In this document: positions 43,155 to 50,995 of the stretch, in pieces
Layout of the letters: the number at the start of each line of letters is the position of its first letter
Position numbering within the stretch: the first letter of the stretch is position 1
Source: Prolixibacteraceae bacterium
GTDB lineage: Bacteria > Bacteroidota > Bacteroidia > Bacteroidales > Prolixibacteraceae
DNA: 64,000 nt
Direction of reading: 5' to 3'
NCBI GenBank assembly: GCA_028683385.1
Contig: JAQUIJ010000005.1
Coordinates: 279,119-343,118 of the forward strand
Position numbers and translations under genes: made by a program
The notes under the pieces: generated by a model
What the model was told of the DNA's origin: nothing
The model's input: the letters and a program-made list of their open reading frames with translations, nothing else
The model's database searches: none

Positions 43155-43958
43155 TTATTTGAATGGTGAATTGGGCTCTTTAGCCATGTGGCTGTACGTT
43201 AATTTATCGAGCAACGCGGGGAAGAACTTTCCCAGGAATACGGTTAGCTTTCCTTCGGTAAAAGTGAGTATTAGTTCTCGTTTGCGTTTTTCAATAGCAC
43301 GTACAATGTGTTTCGCACATTCTTCCGACGACATCATTTTACTTTCGTCGCGAGGCGTTTCGCCTTGTTGCGAACCATCGTTTGTCAAAGCTACTTTTCT
43401 TACTTCTGAAGCTGTAAATCCGGGGGCAGCAACCAATACATGAAGTCCCTTTTTAAGGTTTTCAATGCGTACAGTATCCAGAAATCCGCGAATGGCAAAT
43501 TTCGATGCAGAATATCCTGTTCTTCCGGGAAGTCCGACATAACCGGCGATGGAAATAACTCCAACCAGGCTGCCTTTGGTTTTCAGCAGATAAGGTAAGG
43601 CGAATTTGCTGCAATAAACTGTTCCGTAGAAATTCACATCCATCAATTGACGGATAACCTTGGTGTCGACTTCTTCAAAAAGAGCCCGCATCGAAATGCC
43701 CGCATTGTTAATCAATATGTCAATCTGTCCAAAACGGTTGACGGTTTCATCGATCAACGTGCGGCAATCCTCTTCGTTGCTTACATCCGTTTTTACAATT
43801 AACATTTCGGTTTCGGGAAGTTCTTGCTGCAATTGTTCCAGAAGTTCAGTTCGGCGGGCACCCAACGATAATCGTGCACCTTTAGCTGCGAATTCCTTAG
43901 CCAATGCACGGCCAATACCTGAAGATGCGCCGGTAATAACAACAACTTTGTTTTTCAC
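43155..43958 (-). CDS. Short-chain dehydrogenase/reductase
   Basis: A classical SDR of 267 residues from a GTG at 43958 (VKNKVVVITGASSGIGRALA). The earlier TTG-started frame (43988) would begin inside a perfect -7 promoter box and is rejected. Motifs: TGASSGIG, NNAGIS near 81-86, and the catalytic Ser/Tyr/Lys in VISIAGYVGLPGRTGYSASK. The C-terminal half ends in a basic segment (EKRKRELILTFTEG) as in DHRS7-like reductases. The substrate is unknown. Confidence 0.9.
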   Translation of the reverse strand: MKNKVVVITGASSGIGRALAKEFAAKGARLSLGARRTELLEQLQQELPETEMLIVKTDVSNEEDCRTLIDETVNRFGQIDILINNAGISMRALFEEVDTKVIRQLMDVNFYGTVYCSKFALPYLLKTKGSLVGVISIAGYVGLPGRTGYSASKFAIRGFLDTVRIENLKKGLHVLVAAPGFTASEVRKVALTNDGSQQGETPRDESKMMSSEECAKHIVRAIEKRKRELILTFTEGKLTVFLGKFFPALLDKLTYSHMAKEPNSPFK

Positions 43959-43985
43959 GAAAGAGATTTGAATAAATTTGAAAAG

Positions 43986-43993
43986 CAAAATTA
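43986..43993 (-). promoter_or_regulatory. -7 promoter element of the SDR-thioesterase operon
   Basis: The minus strand reads TAATTTTG, an exact TAnnTTTG match, 28 bp upstream of the GTG start at 43958. No good -33 TTTG is seen. Confidence 0.5.
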
Positions 43994-44081
43994 GTTTAAA
44001 TTTCTAAGTAAGTGAATCAGATAACTAACAATCGTATGTTTATAAATTCGCTATCTTTTTTTGGATTAATTAGCAGATCGA

Positions 44082-44112
44082 TTTGCAAAAAAGAAAATAG
44101 CGGTTACCTTTG
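44082..44112 (+). promoter_or_regulatory. Promoter of tRNA-Lys
   Basis: TTTG (44082-44085) is separated by 19 bp from TACCTTTG (44105-44112), an exact match to the Bacteroidetes TTTG-N19-TAnnTTTG promoter, 35 bp before the tRNA. Confidence 0.85.
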
Positions 44113-44147
44113 CAGCGCTTTATCAGTCAGGTAAAGCACATAAGGAT

Positions 44148-44220
44148 GACTCAGTAGCTCAGCAGGTAGAGCACATCCCTTTTAAGGATGGGGTCCTGGG
44201 TTCGAATCCCAGCTGGGTCA
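44148..44220 (+). tRNA. tRNA-Lys (anticodon UUU)
   Basis: A 73-nt cloverleaf: acceptor GACTCAG/CTGGGTC with one G-T pair, D arm GCTC/GAGC, anticodon stem CATCC/GGATG with loop CTTTTAA (anticodon TTT), 5-nt variable loop, and T arm CTGGG/CCCAG with TTCGAAT. Discriminator A; CCA is not encoded. It is the integration site of the element to its right: a recombinase gene on the other strand runs through 62 of its 73 positions. Confidence 0.96.
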
Positions 44221-45733
44221 CTTGATGGGACAAGTCCAAAAATGATGGATTTGTCCCATTCTTTTTGCTTTGTATTTTGCTGTTTATCAGCAGCATGAGG
44301 TTCAATGCTTCGTTGATACGAGTGGTTCGATATTGAAATCCGTCGAAAGTCAATTTTTCAGGGAACATCGAACCAATGATTTTTCTTTTTTGAGTTACTG
44401 TTCCATTTTCATACAAAACATCCAATTGCGAAATGCTGCTGATTGCTTTATCCCATAAAGGTTCAATATTAGTTGTGTCCGTTACAGACGCTGATAATTT
44501 AGCCTCCAATCTGTTTATCCGATCCTCACTTTCAGCTTTTATTGTGCGGTAATCATTAGCATCAATATCCCCACAGAGCAACAGTTCCCTTGCCTTTGAA
44601 AGTCTTTTATTGGCTTCTTCCAACTGAATTTTTAGTTGTTGAACTTCATTGCGCTGGTTGTGTGTTTTAGCCTTATAAACGCTAACTATCACCTCTTTGA
44701 ATAATTGAAGACGGGGCAGAGGTTGAACATACTTCCGGATTTCATCCATCATCTTATCATTGGTTTCCTGTGCTTTATAACGGATACCACAGTCTGAACT
44801 GCAATGATAATAGTGGTAATACTGTGTGCGTCCTTTTGATGCACTTCCAGTAAGCATCCTTCCACAATTGGGACATATAAGGAATCCTCGAAGCGGAAAA
44901 TTATCATCAACTAAGATTTTAGTACGCTTTACTCTCTTGCGTCCGTCCAATACGTCCTGCACCCAATAAAACATGGCTTCGGATATTAGTGGCTCGTGCT
45001 GTCCCTGAACCATAAAACTTTCTTCATCCTTATATTTTGGAATAAAGATTCTACCGCAATAGACAGGATTTCGTATGGCCACCCAAAAATTGTTTTTACT
45101 GCATATAAGTCCCTTTTCCTTTGCCATTTTCCAGACCTGTTCCGTATTGAATTTCCCATTGGCAAGTTCATTGAAAGCCCAGCGCATAATATCTCCCTGT
45201 ATATCTTTAGGAGCAATGTATTTTTTCCCCGACTCGGTAATTCTATTGATATATCCTATGGGAGCAGTACCCATCCATCGGCCTTCCTTTTTTGCACGTC
45301 TCATACCATGAAATGTATTCAAAGCCCTCCTGTCATTCTCCACTTCGGGGGCTGCAAGGTAAAAAGCCAACATCATCTTGTTTTCCGGGATGGACAAGTC
45401 CAGTGGCTGTTCAACGGCCTGCGGTTCAACGCCCAGCCGCCGCAAAGTACTTATCATTTGGTACGCATCTCCGGCATTTCGGCTGAACCTGTCCCACTTG
45501 GTAAACAGGATGAAATCTGAGTGCCCCCTATGTTTTCGAAGATCAGTCAATAATTTCGTCCATGCCGGACGGTTGAATGTTTTTGCAGAATGGTCTTCAT
45601 AAACAACCTTTCTTACTTGTATAGAATTTATTTCGCAATATTTGCGTAACCTTTCGTCCTGATCCCGTTGTGAATAACCCCTGTCTGCCTGTTCATCGGT
45701 ACTTACCCGGATATATAAATCTGCGATTTTCAT
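44159..45733 (-). CDS. Large serine recombinase (integrase of the conjugative element)
   Basis: A 524-residue site-specific recombinase that should integrate and excise the element. The resolvase-type catalytic domain begins at once (YIRVSTDEQADRGYSQRDQD, nucleophile Ser11; later LFTKWDRFSRNAGDAYQM). It is followed by a recombinase domain near 150-260, a zinc ribbon (CPNCGRMLTG, then HCSSDCG) near 286-315, and a coiled coil near 370-420. The last 17 residues (LGFEPRTPSLKGMCSTC) are the antisense of tRNA-Lys, so the true C-terminus is set by the chromosome beyond the crossover. It is the outermost gene of the element. Confidence 0.93.
   Translation of the reverse strand: MKIADLYIRVSTDEQADRGYSQRDQDERLRKYCEINSIQVRKVVYEDHSAKTFNRPAWTKLLTDLRKHRGHSDFILFTKWDRFSRNAGDAYQMISTLRRLGVEPQAVEQPLDLSIPENKMMLAFYLAAPEVENDRRALNTFHGMRRAKKEGRWMGTAPIGYINRITESGKKYIAPKDIQGDIMRWAFNELANGKFNTEQVWKMAKEKGLICSKNNFWVAIRNPVYCGRIFIPKYKDEESFMVQGQHEPLISEAMFYWVQDVLDGRKRVKRTKILVDDNFPLRGFLICPNCGRMLTGSASKGRTQYYHYYHCSSDCGIRYKAQETNDKMMDEIRKYVQPLPRLQLFKEVIVSVYKAKTHNQRNEVQQLKIQLEEANKRLSKARELLLCGDIDANDYRTIKAESEDRINRLEAKLSASVTDTTNIEPLWDKAISSISQLDVLYENGTVTQKRKIIGSMFPEKLTFDGFQYRTTRINEALNLMLLINSKIQSKKNGTNPSFLDLSHQVTQLGFEPRTPSLKGMCSTC
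44226..44258. repeat. Inverted repeat just inside the element, next to the tRNA
   Basis: TGGGACAAGTCC (44226-44237) and GGATTTGTCCCA (44247-44258) pair at 11 of 12 positions around a 9-nt loop. It starts 6 bp after the tRNA and lies inside the recombinase frame. It could be part of the attachment site, a recombinase binding site, or a tRNA terminator (a T-rich run follows on the plus strand). Confidence 0.6.
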
Positions 45734-45785
45734 AGTCTTATAATAAGGTGGAACTGCCGTTACTTATCCTTGTAAATTTACAAAA

Positions 45786-45947
45786 TTAAACCGTTTTAGG
45801 CAGGTATTGATCGACCACAATTGCTGCCATTTCATACAAAAATTCCAGAACGATTTTTGCTTGTTCTTCCGTCACTTCAATCCCGTCTTTTCGCAAAAGC
45901 TCCATTGCCTTATCAGGTGGTATCCTTTCTATCTCACAGTTACCCAT
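45786..45947 (-). CDS. Small ORF next to the recombinase, 53 residues
   Basis: Reads MGNCEIERIPPDKAMELLRK, then DGIEVTEEQAKIVLEFLYEM and AAIVVDQYLPKTV. A strong AGGAGG ribosome site lies about 6 bp upstream of the ATG at 45947, unusual for this AT-rich genome and good evidence that it is translated. It is helical and acidic-amphipathic. I recall similar short proteins beside recombinases in Bacteroidota elements, perhaps as recombination cofactors, but that role is an inference. It ends 52 bp upstream of the recombinase start. Confidence 0.75.
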   Translation of the reverse strand: MGNCEIERIPPDKAMELLRKDGIEVTEEQAKIVLEFLYEMAAIVVDQYLPKTV

Positions 45948-45970
45948 CCCACACCTCCTGTATTGACAGC

Positions 45971-45994
45971 AAAAGCCCGTTGCCGGGCTTTTTA
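45971..45994. terminator. Hairpin terminator between the winged-helix gene and the small ORF
   Basis: AAAAGCCCG (45971-45979) and CGGGCTTTT (45984-45992) form a 9-bp perfect stem with a 4-nt loop. On the minus strand it falls just after the stop of the gene at 46017 and just before the small ORF. Confidence 0.8.
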
Positions 45995-46016
45995 CTACGT
46001 TTGTAAAATCACTGTT

Positions 46017-46313
46017 TTAATGCTTCTCTGTTTCAGGAAAATATATCCGGCTTCCCTGGTTCCGTTTAAAAGATGGCACATACCTGATATAGCCATATTC
46101 GCTCAATTCTTTTACACACTTGTGATAAGTAGCCGGTGCTGAAATCTTTGCTATTCGCATAATTTCATAGCTGAATGCCGTTACCGGATTGATAAAACCC
46201 TGTTCCTGCCTGTATTTCAGCAATGCGGCATAGATGCCAATATGTGTGATGCTGATCCGGTAATCCTTTTCAATGGCAGAAAAGAAACCGGACAAAGAGT
46301 TCAGGGTTTCCAT
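46017..46313 (-). CDS. Small winged-helix DNA-binding protein
   Basis: A 98-residue protein with a winged-helix look: helix THIGIYAALLKYRQEQGF, then TAFSYEIMRIAKISAPATYH (turn and recognition helix near 50-70) and a beta wing (YGYIRYVPSFKRNQGSRIYF). It probably regulates the element's transfer or replication genes. It lies 11 bp after the DUF3945-like gene and ends before a terminator. Confidence 0.75.
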   Translation of the reverse strand: METLNSLSGFFSAIEKDYRISITHIGIYAALLKYRQEQGFINPVTAFSYEIMRIAKISAPATYHKCVKELSEYGYIRYVPSFKRNQGSRIYFPETEKH

Positions 46314-46324
46314 TTCATATCACT

Positions 46325-47479
46325 TTAGCTGACCGACTGTTTTTTCTGCTTCTTTTTCGCCGCCTGAGGCAATGAAGGGCCATCGTCATCATTACGTTGC
46401 GTTTCCTTTTTGTTATCCTGTTTTGCAGACCTGCTTTCACCTTCAGCCTGTTTCTCCGCTTTGGACTGACTGTTGCCCAACCGCTGCATGTCACTGTCAT
46501 AAACATTAATGATTTTAAACTGTGGATTGGCTTCGATGTAATGTTTCTGTTCTACCCCATCCCGGACAAATGTGACTGATTGTCGGTTGCCTTTTTTCAG
46601 GGAATCCAGCAGGTTAGATTTGTGTTCATCATGCCCTAATTCCTTTATCGGGTGTTTCGCCAATACCTGATCAAGGTCAAAGCCGAAATTCTGGTGGTAT
46701 TGTTTCAGCTTGTAATTGCCGTTATTGTCTGTTTGCTTAAAGTCCATCTGTACCCAGGCATTGTACATTTGATTATCCCTATTGGTCAGGTCTTTATTGA
46801 CCGCCCTGCCGCTCATAAGGTTGTAAGCTTCTTTCAGGGTAATGTTATTACCCTTGTTGATGTAAAAGGTCTGCTCCATGGCATCTGGCACATTTTCCTT
46901 TTTTAAACTCACCTTATATGAGTTAAAGAAATACATATCACTCTGACTCGACTTGCTGAAGTGCAGTTCTGAAGCTGCCATATCATTTCCATACTGGGCA
47001 TTGTGTTTCAGAGTGAAATCCGGTGTTTGCTTGCTTAACTTTTCCCTTAAATCGTTTTCTAATCCTTCACCGAAGCCGGTGTACTTTACCTGATCGCGCA
47101 GGTATTCGAAATTTTTCTGATTCATAACTTTTGAATTTTGATTGTTAATTAATTGTTGTACTTCCAATTGCTCATACCGTCTGGTTACCATCAGACCTAC
47201 ATCAACGATGCCGTCCTTTTCTATCAACAGCATTTTATCTTTGAGCGCTTCCGCCATTGCCCTGTAAGCAGATCGAATTGCCAGATAATTGTAAGTATCT
47301 ATATCCGTTGACATTTCATGGCAGAACTCCCGCACATCATCTTGATAGAAGAACGTAAATAGTTCCTCTCTGTCAACAGGCGCAGCACTATCAAAAAAGG
47401 CAACAAATTCCTGTCCTTCTTCACGTTTGCGTATTAGGTATTCAAGCAGGTATTGATAATCCTCACTCCTGATTTTCAT
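46325..47479 (-). CDS. DUF3945/DUF4099-like element protein
   Basis: A 384-residue soluble protein with an N-terminal helical part (SEDYQYLLEYLIRKREEGQE), a central part (FTLKHNAQYGNDMAASELHF, then KVSLKKENVPDAMEQTFYIN) and a DUF3945-like part near 295-345 (VTFVRDGVEQKHYIEANPQF). The tail is Lys/Gln/Asp-rich (QDNKKETQRNDDDG), ending KKKQKKQSVS. Such proteins are frequent in Bacteroidetes conjugative elements; their function is unknown. It is downstream of traN by 66 bp on the same strand. Confidence 0.65.
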   Translation of the reverse strand: MKIRSEDYQYLLEYLIRKREEGQEFVAFFDSAAPVDREELFTFFYQDDVREFCHEMSTDIDTYNYLAIRSAYRAMAEALKDKMLLIEKDGIVDVGLMVTRRYEQLEVQQLINNQNSKVMNQKNFEYLRDQVKYTGFGEGLENDLREKLSKQTPDFTLKHNAQYGNDMAASELHFSKSSQSDMYFFNSYKVSLKKENVPDAMEQTFYINKGNNITLKEAYNLMSGRAVNKDLTNRDNQMYNAWVQMDFKQTDNNGNYKLKQYHQNFGFDLDQVLAKHPIKELGHDEHKSNLLDSLKKGNRQSVTFVRDGVEQKHYIEANPQFKIINVYDSDMQRLGNSQSKAEKQAEGESRSAKQDNKKETQRNDDDGPSLPQAAKKKQKKQSVS

Positions 47480-47545
47480 GTTCAGATTTTTCGCGGAGAC
47501 AAATGCTGGTTAAGATCAATCGGTATAAATATGATGTCGTATTTC

Positions 47546-48427
47546 TTACTCACTCTTTTCATTCCACAAGGACATTAAACCTGACTCAATCGGAACTGCC
47601 TTTGTGATTTTCCTGTCCTTTGCATTCAGTTCCAGATGCCTGCCGCCGTTCTTTTCCATGAGCTGCACAGCAAGGTATTTCTGATCTGGTATTGTAAATT
47701 TGGGCAGGGCGAACACAAAGATGTGTTCCGATTGCCCCCTTATCGTTGGGGTATTATTCAGGACATACAGGGGGTTGATTTCAAGTTCCTGAGTTGCGGT
47801 GCGTTTGGCTTTCTTCCGGTCACGTATAAAGAAACGTAACTGGTAAATATCATAATTAATATTGGATTGGTTCTTCATTTTTATGCGGTAATACATCACA
47901 TTATCGCGAATAAAAAGGCCGTCCAGCCGGAATCTCATGCCATATTTTTTATCTTTTATTCCATGCACTTTTTTCTTTTCAATGGAAACCGCATTTGAAT
48001 AAGCCTGTATTTCCCCTTCGTTGTGGTCCCCTGATGAAAAGAAAGCATCCTTAACAGATGGTTTCTCGATTCCGAAAGTAAGGTTCAGCACCGAGGGCTG
48101 CGGGACATAGTTCAACAGAAAGCAGTAGAGTTTTCCTTCAGCAGTAATAACAGTCAGGTTGGTTTCTTTAAACCCTTCTTTGCCTGCCTTTATCTGAAGA
48201 ATATTTTCCACCCCTTTGGCCTTTTGCACCAGTACACTTTGGCTTCCCCTATCCACGCTTTTAATGGCATAGGGAAATACCAGACTGGTTGTCTTTTCGT
48301 ATGTAATGGCCAATGGGTATGGCTCAATGGACGATGTGTTTACCGGATTTGCATTTTGTGAAAATGCGGAGATACTTGTTAGAAAAAGGAAAATTCCTGT
48401 TATCCATACTTTGCTGATCTTTTTCAT
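47546..48427 (-). CDS. traN: Conjugative transposon protein TraN
   Basis: VirB9-like outer component of the type IV secretion channel. From the ATG at 48427 (MKKISKVWITGIFLFLTSIS) the protein has 293 residues with a signal peptide; the longer frame adds 27 residues that hide it. Beta-rich body with the TraN-type segments YEKTTSLVFPYAIKSVDRGS and DNVMYYRIKMKNQSNINYDI, then LRFFIRDRKKAKRTATQELE. It lies 55 bp after traM. Confidence 0.9.
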   Translation of the reverse strand: MKKISKVWITGIFLFLTSISAFSQNANPVNTSSIEPYPLAITYEKTTSLVFPYAIKSVDRGSQSVLVQKAKGVENILQIKAGKEGFKETNLTVITAEGKLYCFLLNYVPQPSVLNLTFGIEKPSVKDAFFSSGDHNEGEIQAYSNAVSIEKKKVHGIKDKKYGMRFRLDGLFIRDNVMYYRIKMKNQSNINYDIYQLRFFIRDRKKAKRTATQELEINPLYVLNNTPTIRGQSEHIFVFALPKFTIPDQKYLAVQLMEKNGGRHLELNAKDRKITKAVPIESGLMSLWNEKSE

Positions 48428-48482
48428 CTTTTTGAATTTTAATTGATAAATAATTTGTTTTAAAACTTTTGTCTGTTGTGGG

Positions 48483-49811
48483 TTAGTTACTCTGTTTTTG
48501 CTTCTCATCCCTTAACAGTACCTGATAGCCTGCTTTTACAGTTACTTTGACCAATTTTACCTTTTTGCTTATCATATTCCGGGCTGCTTCTATTCCCGCA
48601 CTGGCAGCCTGTGCTCCTAATGATGGGTCTATGGTTGTCAGTCCAATACCCTGAATGGTGCGGTCTGCGGATTGTTTGGCCACATCCCTTGTAATGGCTC
48701 CGGGAATGTAAATGCCACTCATGCCGTCCATATCATACACCGATAGTTGCACTGGGAAAAGAGAATTTTGGTAGCGTATATTGCCAATTTCAATATCCAA
48801 CCTTTCACCGTTCAGAGTGGCTTCTCCGAAAAGTAAATTGTCTTTTGGTACAAGAATGCCGTTGATGTAGACATCATTTACAAGGCGCAGTTTTACGGTT
48901 GATCCTGCAACAAGGGTCTGCGTTTCGTGGATGACCGCTTGTATGGCATTTTGCGCCTCATCAGCCAGAACCAATTCATCCAATGAATAAAAACCATTCT
49001 GTTGTGACTGATTTATTGAACTGCTGTTAATCCCAACCTGATTGTCAGGAGTATTGTCCAGTAGCGAAACAGGTGTTTCTTTACCGGAGGCGGACACTGC
49101 AAATACCTGTCCCTTTTGTGTTTCAGATGTCTGCCTGATCTTTTCCTGCACACGGTCAGGATGCTGGATGTCCAGTATTTTTTCGAGCATTCCGTTGAGT
49201 TGATTTAATTCTGGATCTTCACCTTCCGGCTTGGTCATGGAGTGCATCATCTGTTCCAGGCGGTCAATATCGGAGGTACTCACCTGCGTATTTTCACTTC
49301 GGTTGTGAGAAGTATCATTTTTTTGTACCATTACAGGATTCGTGGCTTTATTCATTGCTTCATCCAGTTCTGCCAGTTTCCGGTAAACCTTTACCTCGTT
49401 TGAGTCCTGAGATATTCCGCTGCCATAGGGGGAGGTCATTAAAGCGCCACTTCTTGCATAATTCCTGGAAACAGAAATATCATCGCCCTGTATTCCATCT
49501 ACGTCATTGCTTAACGAAGTATGCTTTCTGTAATTTGGATCGTTTTTCATTAATTCTTCCAGCTTTGACGAATCGGAGGCTGCCTTATCATAGTAGCTCA
49601 TCTTATCCAATGGCTTATCATCTTTCAGGTAGGCATCCGGTAGATCCATATTGAACCCTTTGTTTGTCAGTGGTTGTGCCTCAGTATTCTCTATTTTTCC
49701 ACCGCCAAGCGACCAGAACATCAGGGTCATAAATGGCAGTACGAGCAAAGGCAGTACAAGCAAAAATTTGCGCTGTCTGAGCATTTTCGGGGATTGTGTC
49801 TTTTGTTCCAT
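48483..49811 (-). CDS. traM: Conjugative transposon protein TraM
   Basis: VirB10-like channel protein of 442 residues. One N-terminal membrane anchor (FLLVLPLLVLPFMTLMFWSL), a long low-complexity periplasmic linker (about 60-270), and a C-terminal VirB10-type beta domain: IHETQTLVAGSTVKLRLVND, then GILVPKDNLLFGEATLNGER and YDMDGMSGIYIPGAITRDVA. It should join inner and outer membrane parts of the transfer channel. It is 5 bp downstream of the TraL-like gene. Confidence 0.9.
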   Translation of the reverse strand: MEQKTQSPKMLRQRKFLLVLPLLVLPFMTLMFWSLGGGKIENTEAQPLTNKGFNMDLPDAYLKDDKPLDKMSYYDKAASDSSKLEELMKNDPNYRKHTSLSNDVDGIQGDDISVSRNYARSGALMTSPYGSGISQDSNEVKVYRKLAELDEAMNKATNPVMVQKNDTSHNRSENTQVSTSDIDRLEQMMHSMTKPEGEDPELNQLNGMLEKILDIQHPDRVQEKIRQTSETQKGQVFAVSASGKETPVSLLDNTPDNQVGINSSSINQSQQNGFYSLDELVLADEAQNAIQAVIHETQTLVAGSTVKLRLVNDVYINGILVPKDNLLFGEATLNGERLDIEIGNIRYQNSLFPVQLSVYDMDGMSGIYIPGAITRDVAKQSADRTIQGIGLTTIDPSLGAQAASAGIEAARNMISKKVKLVKVTVKAGYQVLLRDEKQKQSN

Positions 49812-49816
49812 TCGAT

Positions 49817-50314
49817 TTACTTTTTAGTTTGAGATTGATAAATTTCTTCAATAAACCGGATGCTGTCCAGCAATCCCGGTCGGCTAAGAATAATGCTGTC
49901 ATAAGTAGCTTTCCCTGCGGGGCTTCGGGTAAGACTGTCCATATATCCCCTGAACCGGATGATCCCTTGATAGTCCGTTTTACTGACAATCATATCCGGT
50001 TGTGATGTAGCATCACCCGCTTGTAGGACGTGCCCCGGCTTTTTGATCGGTGTTATGGAAATAGCATTAGCCTGATTGCCCGAGAAACTCTGCCCGATCA
50101 GATAGATGCTATAACCTCCTGCAAGGGCAATGAAGGCAAGCAATAAGAGACGCAGTGTTTTGCGGGACAGGTGTTCCGCTCTTCTGCCCATCCACTGAGC
50201 CCAACCGTTTTGTACCCAGAGACAGGCTTTTACCATTTGACTTAATATCCTGTCATTATTTTCACCTATCTCGGTTTTTTCTGTTTTCTTCCTTTTCCTA
50301 AATAAGAATGTCAT
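49817..50314 (-). CDS. TraL-like small membrane protein
   Basis: A 165-residue protein between traK and traM, the position of TraL in CTnDOT. It has a basic N-terminus (MTFLFRKRKKTEKTEIGENN), one membrane segment (LRLLLLAFIALAGGYSIYLI near 53-72) and a polar C-terminal part. It is longer than CTnDOT TraL, so the name rests mainly on position. Confidence 0.7.
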   Translation of the reverse strand: MTFLFRKRKKTEKTEIGENNDRILSQMVKACLWVQNGWAQWMGRRAEHLSRKTLRLLLLAFIALAGGYSIYLIGQSFSGNQANAISITPIKKPGHVLQAGDATSQPDMIVSKTDYQGIIRFRGYMDSLTRSPAGKATYDSIILSRPGLLDSIRFIEEIYQSQTKK

Positions 50315-50348
50315 GGTTTCTATCGTTTTATAATCTTGTTTTTAAGCT

Positions 50349-50969
50349 TTACCTTCGGTTCTCCGTTTTTATATCCCTGTTTTCGATGGTATTCCAGCGT
50401 TCAATAAGGAAGCCATGCGGATTGTTATCGCTACGGGAAACATTGCGCAAGGCTCCTTCAGTCACCAGGCTACGGGAAACAATACTGGTTGTGCGGATAA
50501 TGCTCTGTGTAGCGTAGCATCGGAATTGGTAAGGGTATTGGTTTATATCAATGCTAACGCTATCTATCTTGATGGTTTGGCTAATATTACCTGAAATAAT
50601 ACCGGAATAGTAACCGTTTTCTTTCAGGTTATCGTATTCACGTTTGGCACTTGCATCAGCAAGGTAAAGCGCCTTCGTCAGGTTCGTTTTAATGACTTTA
50701 TCGTCTGGGTCAAGGGTGAAAAACAACTGGTGGAATGTTTTGACATGGTCCCTCGCTTCTATGGGGATATTGTCTTTTCTGTCAGAGGCATACGCCTCCA
50801 GAGCCTTGCCGTTTGCCAGGATATATACTTTCCCCTGCATTTGTGATACCAAGCTGAAGCTTTTGTAGAGAGCAAAGCAGCAGATTAACACACAACCTGT
50901 AATAACCAGCATAGTAAAACCCCGCACGTGGCGAAAGGCTGTATCTATATTTTTCATCTTTTTGAACAT
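50349..50969 (-). CDS. traK: Conjugative transposon protein TraK
   Basis: VirB8-like inner membrane protein of 206 residues. One N-terminal membrane segment (TMLVITGCVLICCFALYKSF) and the TraK body GKVYILANGKALEAYASDRK, DHVKTFHQLFFTLDPDDKVI and YPYQFRCYATQSIIRTTSIV. It is between traJ (26 bp gap) and the TraL-like gene. Confidence 0.92.
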   Translation of the reverse strand: MFKKMKNIDTAFRHVRGFTMLVITGCVLICCFALYKSFSLVSQMQGKVYILANGKALEAYASDRKDNIPIEARDHVKTFHQLFFTLDPDDKVIKTNLTKALYLADASAKREYDNLKENGYYSGIISGNISQTIKIDSVSIDINQYPYQFRCYATQSIIRTTSIVSRSLVTEGALRNVSRSDNNPHGFLIERWNTIENRDIKTENRR

Positions 50970-50995
50970 CGTTTTTTTATTTTATGATTTAACTC

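Noticed and set aside
43959..43988. TTG start for the SDR gene
   Set aside because: It lies within a perfect -7 promoter element; the GTG at 43958 begins the Rossmann strand as expected.
44169..44219. Recombinase C-terminal peptide LGFEPRTPSLKGMCSTC as a conserved protein motif
   Set aside because: It is the antisense translation of the tRNA-Lys gene, so its conservation reflects the tRNA and not protein function.
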